Origin: Streptomyces sp. CB01249
GTDB taxonomy: Bacteria > Actinomycetota > Actinomycetes > Streptomycetales > Streptomycetaceae
Direction of reading: 5' to 3'
NCBI RefSeq assembly: GCF_001905735.1
Contig: NZ_LISW01000006.1
Location: forward strand, 342,955-406,954
DNA length: 64,000 nt
The notes below the pieces were generated by a model. That model ran no database searches. It was not told where the DNA came from and saw only the letters and a program-made list of their open reading frames with translations. Position numbers and translations under genes: made by a program. How positions within the stretch are numbered: position 1 is the stretch's first letter; every line of letters starts with the position of its first letter. Below, one piece after another: positions 33,525 through 41,277 of this stretch.

Positions 33525-33890
33525 GTGGCTACCGATGCACCGCCGCCCGAGGGCAGTACGGAGAAGACCCCTGCCCAGCCCACGACCGAGGCGTTCCTCG
33601 CGGAGCAAGGCAGCGCGGAGTTCGGCGAACTGCGCCGCTCCTACCGCTCGTTCGCCTTCCCGCTGACCATCGCCTTCGTCCTCTGGTACCTGCTGTACGT
33701 GCTGCTCTCCAACTACGCGGGCGGCTTCATGGGCACCAAGGTGTTCAGCAACATCAACGTGGCCTTCGTCTTCGGCCTCGCCCAGTTCCTCACCACCTTC
33801 CTCATCGCCTGGTTCTACTCGCGGCACGCCAACGCGAAGCTGGACCCGAAGGCCGAGGCCATCAAGGACCGCATGGAGGCCGACGCATGA
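33525..33890 (+). CDS. DUF485 membrane protein (YjcH-like) partner of acetate symporter
   Basis: A 121-residue DUF485 protein. Two transmembrane segments, FAFPLTIAFVLWYLLYVLLSNY (about 40-61) and FSNINVAFVFGLAQFLTTFLIAWFYSRHA (about 73-101), flank the motif YAGGFM. This protein type nearly always precedes the ActP symporter and overlaps it, as here (ATGA). The GTG at 33525 follows a GAGGAGA ribosome site; a GTG at 33477 would add 16 residues. Confidence 0.88.
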   Translation: MATDAPPPEGSTEKTPAQPTTEAFLAEQGSAEFGELRRSYRSFAFPLTIAFVLWYLLYVLLSNYAGGFMGTKVFSNINVAFVFGLAQFLTTFLIAWFYSRHANAKLDPKAEAIKDRMEADA

Positions 33891-35524
33891 GCGCCGCGTA
33901 CCACTCCCAGCACGCCGTCACCCTCGCCGCGTCCGCCACCGAACACCGGCCGCTGATCATCACCCTGTTCGCGGTCTTCGTCGCCGCCACCCTGGGCATC
34001 ACCGTCTGGGCCGGCCGCCAGACCCGCAGCGCCTCCGACTTCTACGCGGGCGGGCGGCAGTTCACCGCCTTCCAGAACGGACTCGCGGTCTCCGGCGACT
34101 ACATGTCCGCCGCGTCCTTCCTCGGCATCGCCGGTGCCATCGCCCTCTTCGGCTACGACGGCTTCCTCTACTCCATCGGCTTCCTCGTCGCCTGGCTGGT
34201 GGCGCTCCTGCTCGTCGCCGAACCCCTGCGCAACTCGGGCCGTTACACCATGGGCGACGTCCTCGCCTACCGGATGCGCCAGCGCCCGGTGCGCACCGCG
34301 GCGGGCGTCTCCACCATCGTCGTGTCGATCTTCTACCTGCTGGCACAGATGGCGGGAGCGGGCGTTCTGGTCTCGCTGCTCCTCGGCATCACCAGCGACG
34401 CCGGAAAGATCCTCATCGTTGCGCTGGTCGGCGTACTGATGATCGTCTACGTCACCATCGGCGGCATGAAGGGCACCACCTGGGTCCAGATGGTCAAGGC
34501 CGTGCTGCTCATCGCCGGTGCCATCCTGATGACCTTCCTGGTGCTGTGGAAGTTCGACTTCAACGTCTCCGACCTGCTGGGCACCGCCGCCGAGAAGAGC
34601 GGCCACGGCTCCGCGTTCCTGGAGCCCGGCCTGAAGTACGGCGCCACCGGCACCTCGAAGCTCGACTTCCTCTCCCTCGGCATCGCCCTGGTCCTGGGCA
34701 CCGCCGGCCTGCCGCACATCCTGATCCGCTTCTACACGGTGCCCACCGCCAAGGCCGCCCGTAAGTCCGTCAACTGGGCCATCGGCATCATCGGCGCGTT
34801 CTACCTGATGACGATCGCCCTCGGATTCGGCGCCGCCGCGCTCATCGGCCCGGACGAGATCAAGGCGAAGAACCCGGCGGGCAACGCGGCCGCCCCGCAG
34901 CTCGCCGAATACCTCGGCGGGGTCGGCACCACCGGCGGCGCCGTCCTGCTCGCCGTCATCTCCGCCGTCGCCTTCGCCACCATCCTCGCCGTCGTCGCCG
35001 GACTGACCCTCGCCTCCTCCTCGTCCTTCGCCCACGACATCTACGCCAACGTCATCCGCAAGGGGAAGGCCACCGAGAAGGAGGAGATGAAGGCCGCCCG
35101 CTGGGCCACCGTCTTCATCGGCGCCGCCGCGATCGTCCTGGGCGCCTTCGCCCGCGACATGAACGTCGCCGGGCTCGTCGCCCTCGCCTTCGCCGTCGCC
35201 GCCTCCGCCAACCTGCCGACGCTCCTCTACAGCCTCTTCTGGAAGCGCTTCACCACCCAGGGCGCGCTGTGGTCGATCTACGGCGGCCTGGCCTCCTCCG
35301 TGATCCTCGTGCTCTTCTCGCCGGTCGTCTCCGGCAACGACAAGACCTCGATGTTCAAGGGCGTCGACTTCGCCTGGTTCCCGCTGGAGAACCCCGGCCT
35401 GATCTCCATCCCGCTCGGCTTCCTGCTCGGCTGGATCGGCTCGCTCCTGTCCAAGGAGGAGCCGGACAAGGGCAAGTACGCCGAGCTGGAGGTCAAGTCC
35501 CTCACCGGCATCGGAGCCCACTGA
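33887..35524 (+). CDS. actP: Cation/acetate symporter (ActP-type SSS family)
   Basis: A 545-residue sodium:solute symporter with about thirteen transmembrane helices. Early motifs are SASDFYAGGRQFTAFQNGLAVSGDYMSAASFLG (about 45-77), the classic SSS N-terminus. GTAGLPHILIRFYTVP (about 275-290) and AVAASANLPTLLYSLFWKRFT (about 425-445) are typical of the acetate/monocarboxylate subgroup. It imports short monocarboxylates such as acetate with a cation. The ATG overlaps the DUF485 stop. A strong hairpin at 35548-35581 ends the unit. Confidence 0.93.
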   Translation: MSAAYHSQHAVTLAASATEHRPLIITLFAVFVAATLGITVWAGRQTRSASDFYAGGRQFTAFQNGLAVSGDYMSAASFLGIAGAIALFGYDGFLYSIGFLVAWLVALLLVAEPLRNSGRYTMGDVLAYRMRQRPVRTAAGVSTIVVSIFYLLAQMAGAGVLVSLLLGITSDAGKILIVALVGVLMIVYVTIGGMKGTTWVQMVKAVLLIAGAILMTFLVLWKFDFNVSDLLGTAAEKSGHGSAFLEPGLKYGATGTSKLDFLSLGIALVLGTAGLPHILIRFYTVPTAKAARKSVNWAIGIIGAFYLMTIALGFGAAALIGPDEIKAKNPAGNAAAPQLAEYLGGVGTTGGAVLLAVISAVAFATILAVVAGLTLASSSSFAHDIYANVIRKGKATEKEEMKAARWATVFIGAAAIVLGAFARDMNVAGLVALAFAVAASANLPTLLYSLFWKRFTTQGALWSIYGGLASSVILVLFSPVVSGNDKTSMFKGVDFAWFPLENPGLISIPLGFLLGWIGSLLSKEEPDKGKYAELEVKSLTGIGAH

Positions 35525-35547
35525 CCACGCCCAGGTCAGGCCCGTAC

Positions 35548-35581
35548 GAGGCCGCGTCGTAGGGTCCTACGACGCGGCCTC
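35548..35581 (+). terminator. Terminator after actP
   Basis: A 16-bp perfect stem (35548-35563 with 35566-35581) containing GGCCGCGTCGTAGG, 23 bases after the actP stop. Confidence 0.75.
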
Positions 35582-35686
35582 GCCGCACCTCGTGCCAAAC
35601 GGGCCCCCTCCGCCTCCACCGCTCTCGCGTAGGCTCGAAAGAGTCAGCTACCGCGACCGGGAAGTCACCGGGGGAGGGGGCCCACC

Positions 35687-36676
35687 ATGCTCATCGACAC
35701 CTACGGACGGGTCGCCACCGACCTGCGCGTCTCGCTCACCGACCGGTGCAACCTGCGCTGCACGTACTGCATGCCCGAGGAGGGCCTGCAGTGGCTGGGC
35801 AAGCCCGACCTGCTCACCGACGACGAAATCGTCCGGCTGGTCCGCATCGCCGTCACCACGCTCGGCGTCACCGAGGTCCGCTTCACCGGCGGCGAACCGC
35901 TGCTGCGCCCCGGCCTCGTCTCCATCGTCCAGCGCTGCGCCGAGCTGGACCCCCGCCCGAGGATGTCCGTCACCACCAACGGCATCGGGCTGAAGCGGAC
36001 CGCCGCCGCCCTGAAGGACGCCGGTCTCGACCGGGTCAACGTCTCGCTCGACACCCTGCGGCCCGAGGTGTTCAAGACCCTCACCCGCCGCGACCGCCAC
36101 CACGACGTGCTGGCCGGTCTGGAGGCCGCCCACGAGGCCGGGCTCACCCCCGTCAAGGTCAACACCGTCCTGATGCCGGGGCTCAACGACGACGAGGCCC
36201 CCGACCTGCTCGCCTGGGCCGTCGAGCACGGCTACGAGCTCCGCTTCATCGAGCAGATGCCGCTGGACGCCCAGCACGGCTGGAAGCGCGACGGCATGAT
36301 CACCGCGGGCGACATCCTCGACTCGCTGCGCACCCGCTTCGACCTCACCCCCGAGGACGACGGCGAGCGCGGCTCCGCCCCCGCCGAGCGCTGGACCGTC
36401 GACGGCGGACCGCACCGGGTCGGCGTCATCGCCTCCGTCACCCGGCCCTTCTGCCGGGCCTGCGACCGCACCCGGCTCACCGCCGACGGACAGGTCCGCA
36501 CCTGCCTGTTCGCCCGCGAGGAGACCGACCTGCGCGCGGCGCTGCGGTCGGACGCGCCCGACGAGGAGATCGCCCGCCTCTGGAAGCAGGCGATGTGGGG
36601 CAAGAAGGCGGGGTCCGGCCTCGACGACCCGAGCTTCCTCCAGCCCGACCGCCCCATGTCCGCGATCGGCGGCTGA
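35687..36676 (+). CDS. moaA: GTP 3',8-cyclase MoaA
   Basis: First enzyme of molybdenum cofactor synthesis, a radical SAM protein of 329 residues. The N-terminal 4Fe-4S/SAM motif is RCNLRCTYC (Cys21, Cys25, Cys28). The C-terminal second cluster is CRAC with a third ligand 14 residues later (Cys256, Cys259, Cys273). The protein ends in the essential GG tail (SAIGG). FTGGEPLLR and SVTTNGIGL are further radical SAM signatures. ATG at 35687 with GGGGGAGGGGG upstream. No other moa genes are adjacent. Confidence 0.97.
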   Translation: MLIDTYGRVATDLRVSLTDRCNLRCTYCMPEEGLQWLGKPDLLTDDEIVRLVRIAVTTLGVTEVRFTGGEPLLRPGLVSIVQRCAELDPRPRMSVTTNGIGLKRTAAALKDAGLDRVNVSLDTLRPEVFKTLTRRDRHHDVLAGLEAAHEAGLTPVKVNTVLMPGLNDDEAPDLLAWAVEHGYELRFIEQMPLDAQHGWKRDGMITAGDILDSLRTRFDLTPEDDGERGSAPAERWTVDGGPHRVGVIASVTRPFCRACDRTRLTADGQVRTCLFAREETDLRAALRSDAPDEEIARLWKQAMWGKKAGSGLDDPSFLQPDRPMSAIGG

Positions 36677-36686
36677 CCCCGCCCGC

Positions 36687-36935
36687 TCACGGGGCCGCGG
36701 GCCGCGACTCCCACTCCGCCAGCGTCACCACGTCCTTGAGGAACCCCCGCACCCCGAGGAACGAGGACAGGTGCTCCCGGTGCTCCTCACAGGCCAGCCA
36801 CGTCTTGCGGCGCTCCGGCGTGTGCAGCTTCGGGTTGTTCCACGCCAGCACCCAGACGGCATCGGCCCGGCAGCCCTTGGCCGAACAGACGGGGGCGGCG
36901 GCGGGGTTCTCGGCGGAGGAGTCGGGGAAGTTCAC
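36687..36935 (-). CDS. Small conserved protein with possible zinc site
   Basis: An 82-residue protein. VCSAKGCRADAVWVLAW (Cys17, Cys22) and TWLACEEHREHLSSFL (Cys49, His52, His55) provide a Cys4-His-type set that could bind zinc. ATG start. It is convergent with moaA, with stops 10 bases apart. Streptomyces homologues carry an odd label, acetone carboxylase, that I would not trust. Function unknown. Confidence 0.75.
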   Translation of the reverse strand: MNFPDSSAENPAAAPVCSAKGCRADAVWVLAWNNPKLHTPERRKTWLACEEHREHLSSFLGVRGFLKDVVTLAEWESRPAAP

Positions 36936-37010
36936 GGCCTCAACCCTAATCTCTCGACTTCCGGAAGCCCGACGGCCCGTCGGCTGAGTGGAAGTGGGCG
37001 CTGACGTGCG

Positions 37011-37044
37011 AAGTGCTCGGCCTGGACTCCCGGGCCGAGCACTT
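37011..37044 (-). terminator. Terminator of the 61-residue membrane protein gene
   Basis: A perfect 12-bp stem (37011-37022 with 37033-37044, arm AAGTGCTCGGCC) and a 10-base loop, 17 bases after the minus-strand stop at 37061. Confidence 0.65.
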
Positions 37045-37060
37045 GCCGTCGATGGTGTGA

Positions 37061-37246
37061 TCAGGTCGTGCGCTCACGGCGAGCCCGAGCGGCTGCGGGG
37101 AGCGCGGCCGTGAGCAGGGTGAGCGCGGCAGCGGAAGATTGCTCACCGATCCATGGTGCAGCCGCGACGATGACGATGACGATGATCAGCCAGTTGCGGT
37201 GATCATCCAGTCCGTCGAGCGGGTGTCTCCGCGGTCCGTGTGTCAT
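37061..37246 (-). CDS. Small membrane protein, 61 aa
   Basis: A basic N-terminus (THGPRRHPLDGLDDHRN) is followed by one or two hydrophobic stretches, WLIIVIVIVAAAPWIG and SAAALTLLTAALPAAA, and a basic tail. ATG at 37246 with AGGGG ten bases upstream. The start overlaps the stop of the preceding 33-codon Cys-rich ORF (ATGA), suggesting translational coupling. No family recognised. Confidence 0.6.
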   Translation of the reverse strand: MTHGPRRHPLDGLDDHRNWLIIVIVIVAAAPWIGEQSSAAALTLLTAALPAAARARRERTT

Positions 37247-37344
37247 GTGAGGTGACCCCTTTCGCTTGGGCGTTGAGGGGTTGGCGCCAGCCCAGGGCGA
37301 CAACTATGGCATGTACACCTGGATGCGGTGCACTGGAACTTCAT
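37243..37344 (-). CDS. Cys-rich micro-ORF, copy 1 (33 aa)
   Basis: ATG at 37344 opens a 33-codon frame starting MKFQCTASRCTCHSC and ending in TGA that overlaps the next ATG (ATGA). The first 13 codons lie in a 66-base direct repeat shared with 37556-37621. Upstream is a 22-base stretch identical in both copies, with AGCTCA repeated 11 bases apart. No strong ribosome site is seen. It may be a leader peptide or a coupled small gene. Unrecognised. Confidence 0.4.
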   Translation of the reverse strand: MKFQCTASRCTCHSCRPGLAPTPQRPSERGHLT

Positions 37345-37370
37345 GAGCGATCTGAGCTTTTCTTGAGCTT
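37305..37370. repeat. 66-base direct repeat, copy 1
   Basis: Matches 37556-37621 at all but about eight of 66 positions. The two ends are nearly identical: on the minus strand AAGCTCAAGAAAAGCTCAG at one end and GTGCCATA or CATGCCATA at the other. On the minus strand each copy contains the start of a Cys-rich micro-ORF. Confidence 0.85.
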
Positions 37371-37396
37371 CGAGAGGGCGCGAGGGTGCATGAAGA

Positions 37397-37424
37397 AGAG
37401 CCCGTCAGCGGTCTGACGGGCTCT
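37397..37424 (-). terminator. Intrinsic terminator between the two repeat copies
   Basis: A perfect 12-bp stem (37397-37408 with 37413-37424, arm AGAGCCCGTCAG), a 4-base loop and a T-rich TCTTCAT tail on the minus strand. Confidence 0.7.
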
Positions 37425-37470
37425 ATGCGGGCCGGGGCAGATGGGCCACCCCGCGGCGCATCCGCTGCCG

Positions 37471-37515
37471 AAAAAAGGCGACGCCGGGCAGCCACGGGGG
37501 GAGCTGCCCGGCGTC
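37471..37515 (-). terminator. Strong intrinsic terminator with U6 tail
   Basis: A 13-bp perfect stem (37480-37492 with 37503-37515), a 10-base loop, then GCC and six T on the minus strand (37471-37476). Such a U-run is rare in this window. It lies 33 bases after the stop of micro-ORF copy 2, with a smaller hairpin (37524-37529/37540-37545) between, giving an attenuator-like layout with no gene after it. Confidence 0.85.
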
Positions 37516-37547
37516 GGTCCGTCGCTCCGACGGGGGATGCGGAGCGC

Positions 37548-37595
37548 CTACAAAGTATGGCACGCACACCTGGACGCGGTGCACCGGAACGTCAT
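37548..37595 (-). CDS. Cys-rich micro-ORF, copy 2 (15 aa)
   Basis: ATG at 37595 encodes MTFRCTASRCACHTL and stops with TAG at 37548. It shares CTASRC-x-CH with copy 1; the changes are conservative or single-base. It starts 41 bases after the DUF3099 stop on the same strand and is followed by two hairpins and a U6 terminator. It may be a leader peptide or a short secreted or metal-binding peptide. The evidence is the duplication only. Confidence 0.35.
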   Translation of the reverse strand: MTFRCTASRCACHTL

Positions 37596-37621
37596 GATTG
37601 ATCTGAGCTTTTCTTGAGCTT
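37556..37621. repeat. 66-base direct repeat, copy 2
   Basis: Second copy of the repeat at 37305-37370, offset by 251 bases in the same orientation. It begins 16 bases after the DUF3099 stop codon on the minus strand. Confidence 0.85.
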
Positions 37622-37636
37622 GGGCCCGTCCTGGGC

Positions 37637-38005
37637 TCAGTCGTGCTCCGGCCCATCCGGAGACCGGAAACCGCGTCCGGACTGCGGTGAGGGCACGGCC
37701 GTACCGGCGTCGAGCGCCGGGTACGACTGGGGCGGCAGGACGAACGTGGACGGCAGCGCGGGGCTGGTCTCGCGGCCCGCGTTGGCGATCACGACGGCCA
37801 CGTACGGCAGCAGCACCCCGAGGCCGAGCGCCACGAACGCGATGTGCCGCTCCACGTTCCACAGGAGCGCGGCGGCCACCACCGACACGGTGCGCACGGA
37901 CATCGAGATCACATAGCGGCGCTGTCTGCCGCGCACATCGTCGGCGAGCCCCTGCCGGGCACCCGTGATCCGGAAGACCTCCGCACCACCCTGTTTGCGC
38001 ACCAC
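37637..38005 (-). CDS. DUF3099 membrane protein
   Basis: A 122-residue DUF3099 protein. The start reads KQGGAEVFRITGARQGLADDVRGRQRRYVISMSVRT, then two hydrophobic helices VVAAALLWNVERHIAFVALGLGVLLPYVAVVIAN (about 37-70). The C-terminus is Pro/Ser-rich and disordered. The family is common in Actinobacteria without known function. GTG at 38005 follows GGTGGGG; the adjacent GTG at 38002 is also possible. Divergent from the GlsB-type gene. Confidence 0.85.
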   Translation of the reverse strand: MVRKQGGAEVFRITGARQGLADDVRGRQRRYVISMSVRTVSVVAAALLWNVERHIAFVALGLGVLLPYVAVVIANAGRETSPALPSTFVLPPQSYPALDAGTAVPSPQSGRGFRSPDGPEHD

Positions 38006-38203
38006 GTCCCCACCAACCTTCCCCGGACCCGGACCGGCCGCTCCTACGCTACGCCCGGCCCGCACCGCCTACGAGACCGGGGCACGCCATTTGCGTACAT
38101 ACCGGCTCTCGTCCGCACGGACCCGCCCGACGTGCGGCGGGACGCCCCAGCACCGAGACTGGGCGGGACATGCGCGACACGGCGTCGCACAAGGAGGCAG
38201 CAC

Positions 38204-38479
38204 ATGGGCTGGTTGTGGGCAATCATCGTGGGCCTGGTGCTCGGACTGATCGCCAAGGCGATCCTGCCGGGCAAGCAGCAGATCCCCCTCTGGCTGACGG
38301 TCATCTGCGGCATGATCGGCAGCATCCTCGGAAATGCTGTCGCCACGTGGATCGGCGTCAACGACACCAAGGGCATCGACTGGACGCGCCATGTGCTCCA
38401 GCTCATCGGCGCGGTGGTGATCGTCGGTGTCGGCGACATGCTGTACGCCTCGCTGCGGGGCAACAGACAGCGCACCTGA
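38204..38479 (+). CDS. GlsB/YeaQ/YmgE-family stress response membrane protein
   Basis: A 91-residue protein with three hydrophobic segments: WLWAIIVGLVLGLIAKAILPG (3-23), WLTVICGMIGSILGNAVATWIG (about 30-51) and HVLQLIGAVVIVGVGDML (about 63-80). The GxxxGxxAK start and GMIGSxLG are hallmarks of the transglycosylase-associated/GlsB family. It is likely induced in envelope stress like the Asp23 system, though far from it here. ATG at 38204 with AAGGAGG seven bases upstream. Confidence 0.9.
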   Translation: MGWLWAIIVGLVLGLIAKAILPGKQQIPLWLTVICGMIGSILGNAVATWIGVNDTKGIDWTRHVLQLIGAVVIVGVGDMLYASLRGNRQRT

Positions 38480-38506
38480 ATCCCCTCCGGGACTCCCGGA
38501 ACGGAC

Positions 38507-38543
38507 GAAGCGGCCGGACACGCGTGACGTGTCCGGCCGCTTC
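38507..38543. terminator. Bidirectional terminator between GlsB-type gene and tyrS
   Basis: A perfect 15-bp stem (38507-38521 with 38529-38543, arm GAAGCGGCCGGACAC) and a 7-base loop between convergent genes ending at 38479 and 38564. Confidence 0.8.
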
Positions 38544-38563
38544 TCCGTCGGTACGGGTACGGC

Positions 38564-39832
38564 TCAGCCGGCCGTGACCTCGATCGCCGCCAGGTTCTTC
38601 TTGCCCCGGCGCAGCACCAGCCAGCGCCCGTGCAGCAGCTCCTCGCGGGCCGGGGCGGCCTCGCCGTCGACGGCCTTCACGTTGTTCACGTACGCGCCGC
38701 CCTCCTTGACCGTGCGCCGCGCCCCCGACTTGCTCGGCGCCAGACCGGCCTCCACCAGCAGGTCCACCAGCGGGCCCAGCTCGGTGACCCGGGCGTGCGG
38801 CACCTCGGACAGGGCGGCGCCCAGCGTCGCCTCGTCCAGCTCGCCCAGGTCACCCTGGCCGAACAGGGCCTTCGACGCGGCGACGACCGCCGCGCACTGG
38901 TCGGCCCCGTGCACGAGCGTCGTCAGCTCCTCGGCCAGCGCGCGCTGCGCCGTCCGAGCCTGCGGGCGCTCCTCCGTGACCTTCTCCAGCTCCTCCAGCT
39001 CGGCCGGGGTCCGGAAGCTGAGGATGCGCATGTAGCGCGAGATGTCCCGGTCGTCCACGTTCAGCCAGAACTGGTAGAACGCGTACGGCGTCGTCATCTC
39101 GGCGTCGAGCCAGACGGCCCCGCCCTCGGACTTGCCGAACTTGGTGCCGTCCGCCTTCGTCATCAGCGGCGTCGCCAGCGCGTGCACCTCGGCGCCCGGC
39201 TCCAGGCGGTGGATCAGGTCCAGGCCGGCCGTGAGGTTGCCCCACTGGTCGCTGCCGCCCTGCTGGAGGGTGCAGCCGTAGCGGCGGTACAGCTCCAGGA
39301 AGTCCATGCTCTGGAGCAGCTGGTAGCTGAACTCGGTGTAGCTGATGCCCTCGTCGGACTCCAGCCGGCGGGCGATGGACTCCTTGGTCAGCATCTTGTT
39401 GACCCGGAAGTGCTTGCCGATGTCCCGCAGGAACTCGATCGCGGACAGGCCCGCGGTCCAGTCCAGGTTGTTCACCATGACCGCGGCGTTCTCGCCCTCG
39501 AAGGACAGGAACGGCTCGATCTGCGACCGCAGCCGGGTCACCCACTGGGCGACGGTCTCCGGGTCGTTCAGCGTGCGCTCCGCGGTCGGCCGGGGGTCAC
39601 CGATCTGGCCGGTGGCCCCGCCCACCAGGGCGAGCGGCCGCAGCCCGGCCTGCTGGAGCCGGCGCATGGTGAGCACCTGCACCAGGTGGCCGACGTGCAG
39701 GCTCGCCGCGGTCGGGTCGTAGCCGCAATAGAACGTGACGGGACCGTCCGCGAGAGCCTTGCGCAATGCGTCCTCGTCGGTGGACTGGGCGAACAGCCCG
39801 CGCCACTTCAGCTCGTCGACGATGTCCGTCAC
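38564..39832 (-). CDS. tyrS: Tyrosyl-tRNA synthetase
   Basis: Charges tRNA-Tyr. 422 residues, normal for bacterial TyrRS. The class I HIGH-type motif is LHVGHL (about 45-50), tyrosine-binding GGSDQWGN is near 190, and the KMSKS-type loop reads KFGKS (about 230). The C-terminal S4-like RNA-binding domain (about 355-422) includes SGARRTVKEGGAYVNN. GTG at 39832 with AAGGAGCACAGG upstream. No T-box leader is seen in the short upstream gap. Essential gene. Confidence 0.97.
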   Translation of the reverse strand: MTDIVDELKWRGLFAQSTDEDALRKALADGPVTFYCGYDPTAASLHVGHLVQVLTMRRLQQAGLRPLALVGGATGQIGDPRPTAERTLNDPETVAQWVTRLRSQIEPFLSFEGENAAVMVNNLDWTAGLSAIEFLRDIGKHFRVNKMLTKESIARRLESDEGISYTEFSYQLLQSMDFLELYRRYGCTLQQGGSDQWGNLTAGLDLIHRLEPGAEVHALATPLMTKADGTKFGKSEGGAVWLDAEMTTPYAFYQFWLNVDDRDISRYMRILSFRTPAELEELEKVTEERPQARTAQRALAEELTTLVHGADQCAAVVAASKALFGQGDLGELDEATLGAALSEVPHARVTELGPLVDLLVEAGLAPSKSGARRTVKEGGAYVNNVKAVDGEAAPAREELLHGRWLVLRRGKKNLAAIEVTAG

Positions 39833-39882
39833 GGTTCCTGTGCTCCTTACGGCAGTGAGTTGTACGGGTCAGTCTAGGCCGG

Positions 39883-41277
39883 TCACACGCCCCGGCTGAC
39901 CGAGCTCATGTTGAAGTCCGGGATGCGCAGCGCGGGCATCGCGGCCCGGGTGAACCAGTCGCCCCACTCGCGCGGGAGCGTCTTCTCGGTGCGGCCCGCC
40001 TCGGTGGCGCGGGACAGCAGGTCGACCGGGGACTCGTTGAACCGGAAGTTGTTCACCTCGCCCACCACCTCGCCGTCCTCCACCAGATAGACGCCGTCCC
40101 GGGTCAGCCCGGTCAGCAGCAGCGTGGCCGGGTCCACCTCGCGGATGTACCAGAGGCAGGTCAGCAGCAGCGCGCGGCCGGTCGTCGCGGCGACCATCTC
40201 CTCCAGCGACCGGTCGCCCCCGCCCTCCAGGAGGAGGTTGTCGATCGCCGGGGCGAGCGGCTGCTTCGTCAGGGCCGCGGTGTGCCGGGTCGTCGTCAGC
40301 CGCTCCAGGCGGCCGTCGGCGACCCAGTCCGTCCGGGCCAGCGGCAGCCCGTTGTCGAAGACCGAGCCGCCGTCGCCGGAGGAGTGGGCGATGACGAAGG
40401 GCGCCGACTCCAGGCCCGGCGCGTGCGGGTCGCTGCGCAGGGTCAGCGGCAGCGGGGACAGCGTCTCGCCGAGCCGGGTACCGCCGCCCGGCTTGGAGAA
40501 CACCGTCCGGCCCTCCGTCGCGTCCCGCGCCGTGGACGACCAGAGCTGGTAGATCAGCAGGTCGGCGACCGCGGTCGGCGGCAGCAGCGTCTCGTACCGC
40601 CCGGCGGGCAGCTCGATCCGGCGCTCCGCCCAGCCGAGCCGCCGCGCCAGCTCCGCGTCCATCTCGGCCGGGTCGACGTCCTTGAAGTCCCGCGTGGAGC
40701 GGCCCGCCCAGGCGGAACGGGTGCGGTCGGGCGACTTCGCGTTCAGCTCCAGCGTGCCGTTCGGCTGGTCGTGGCGCAGCCGCAGCCCCGTGGAGGTGCC
40801 CAGGTACGTGGAGGTCATCTGGTGGTGGGCGAAGCCGTACAGTTCGCGCCCTCCGGCCCGGGCCCGGGCGAAGGCGTCGCCGAGGGCCGGCGCGAACGCG
40901 GCGAACACCTCGGAGTCCGTTTCGGCGGGCGCGTCCGTGAAGTCGGGCGACGCGGGCACCCCGGTGACCAGCGGCTGGGCGTCCTCGGCCGGTCCCGCGG
41001 AGCGCGCGGCGGCCTCGGCGGCCCGGACCAGCTGCTCCAGGTCGTCCGTGGTGACGGCGGCCCGGGACACCACGCCGGAGGCGGTGCCCTCGGCGCCGTC
41101 GACCGTGGCGACGACGGTCAGGGTCCGGCCCCGGGTGACCCCGTTGGTGGTCAGCGCGTTGCCGGCCCAGCGGAGATTGGCCGACGACTCCTCGTCCGCG
41201 ATGACCACACAGCCGTCGGCGGTGGACAGGTCGAGCGCCCGCTCGACGATCTCGTACGGCTTGCTGACGCGGCTCAT
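39883..41277 (-). CDS. TldE/PmbA-family metalloprotease subunit
   Basis: A 464-residue TldE (PmbA)-type protein, the non-zinc partner of TldD in a heterodimeric protease that unfolds and cleaves small peptides. Motifs include ESSANLRWAGNALTTNGVTRGRTL near the start, LPAGRYETLLPPTAVADLL (about 245) and HSSGDGGSVFDNGLPLARTDW (about 320). It ends GEVNNFRFNESPVDLL and MPALRIPDFNMSSVS, typical of the family. The ATG overlaps the TldD stop (ATGA), so the pair is made in equal amounts. Confidence 0.93.
   Translation of the reverse strand: MSRVSKPYEIVERALDLSTADGCVVIADEESSANLRWAGNALTTNGVTRGRTLTVVATVDGAEGTASGVVSRAAVTTDDLEQLVRAAEAAARSAGPAEDAQPLVTGVPASPDFTDAPAETDSEVFAAFAPALGDAFARARAGGRELYGFAHHQMTSTYLGTSTGLRLRHDQPNGTLELNAKSPDRTRSAWAGRSTRDFKDVDPAEMDAELARRLGWAERRIELPAGRYETLLPPTAVADLLIYQLWSSTARDATEGRTVFSKPGGGTRLGETLSPLPLTLRSDPHAPGLESAPFVIAHSSGDGGSVFDNGLPLARTDWVADGRLERLTTTRHTAALTKQPLAPAIDNLLLEGGGDRSLEEMVAATTGRALLLTCLWYIREVDPATLLLTGLTRDGVYLVEDGEVVGEVNNFRFNESPVDLLSRATEAGRTEKTLPREWGDWFTRAAMPALRIPDFNMSSVSRGV

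Noticed and set aside
37304..37567. Minus-strand frame of 87 codons across both repeats
   Set aside because: It reads through two terminator hairpins and has no ribosome site; the short repeat-encoded frames are the better supported reading.
39833..39882. T-box leader for tyrS
   Set aside because: Only 50 bases separate tyrS from the upstream TldE stop; no T-box sequence or specifier stem fits.
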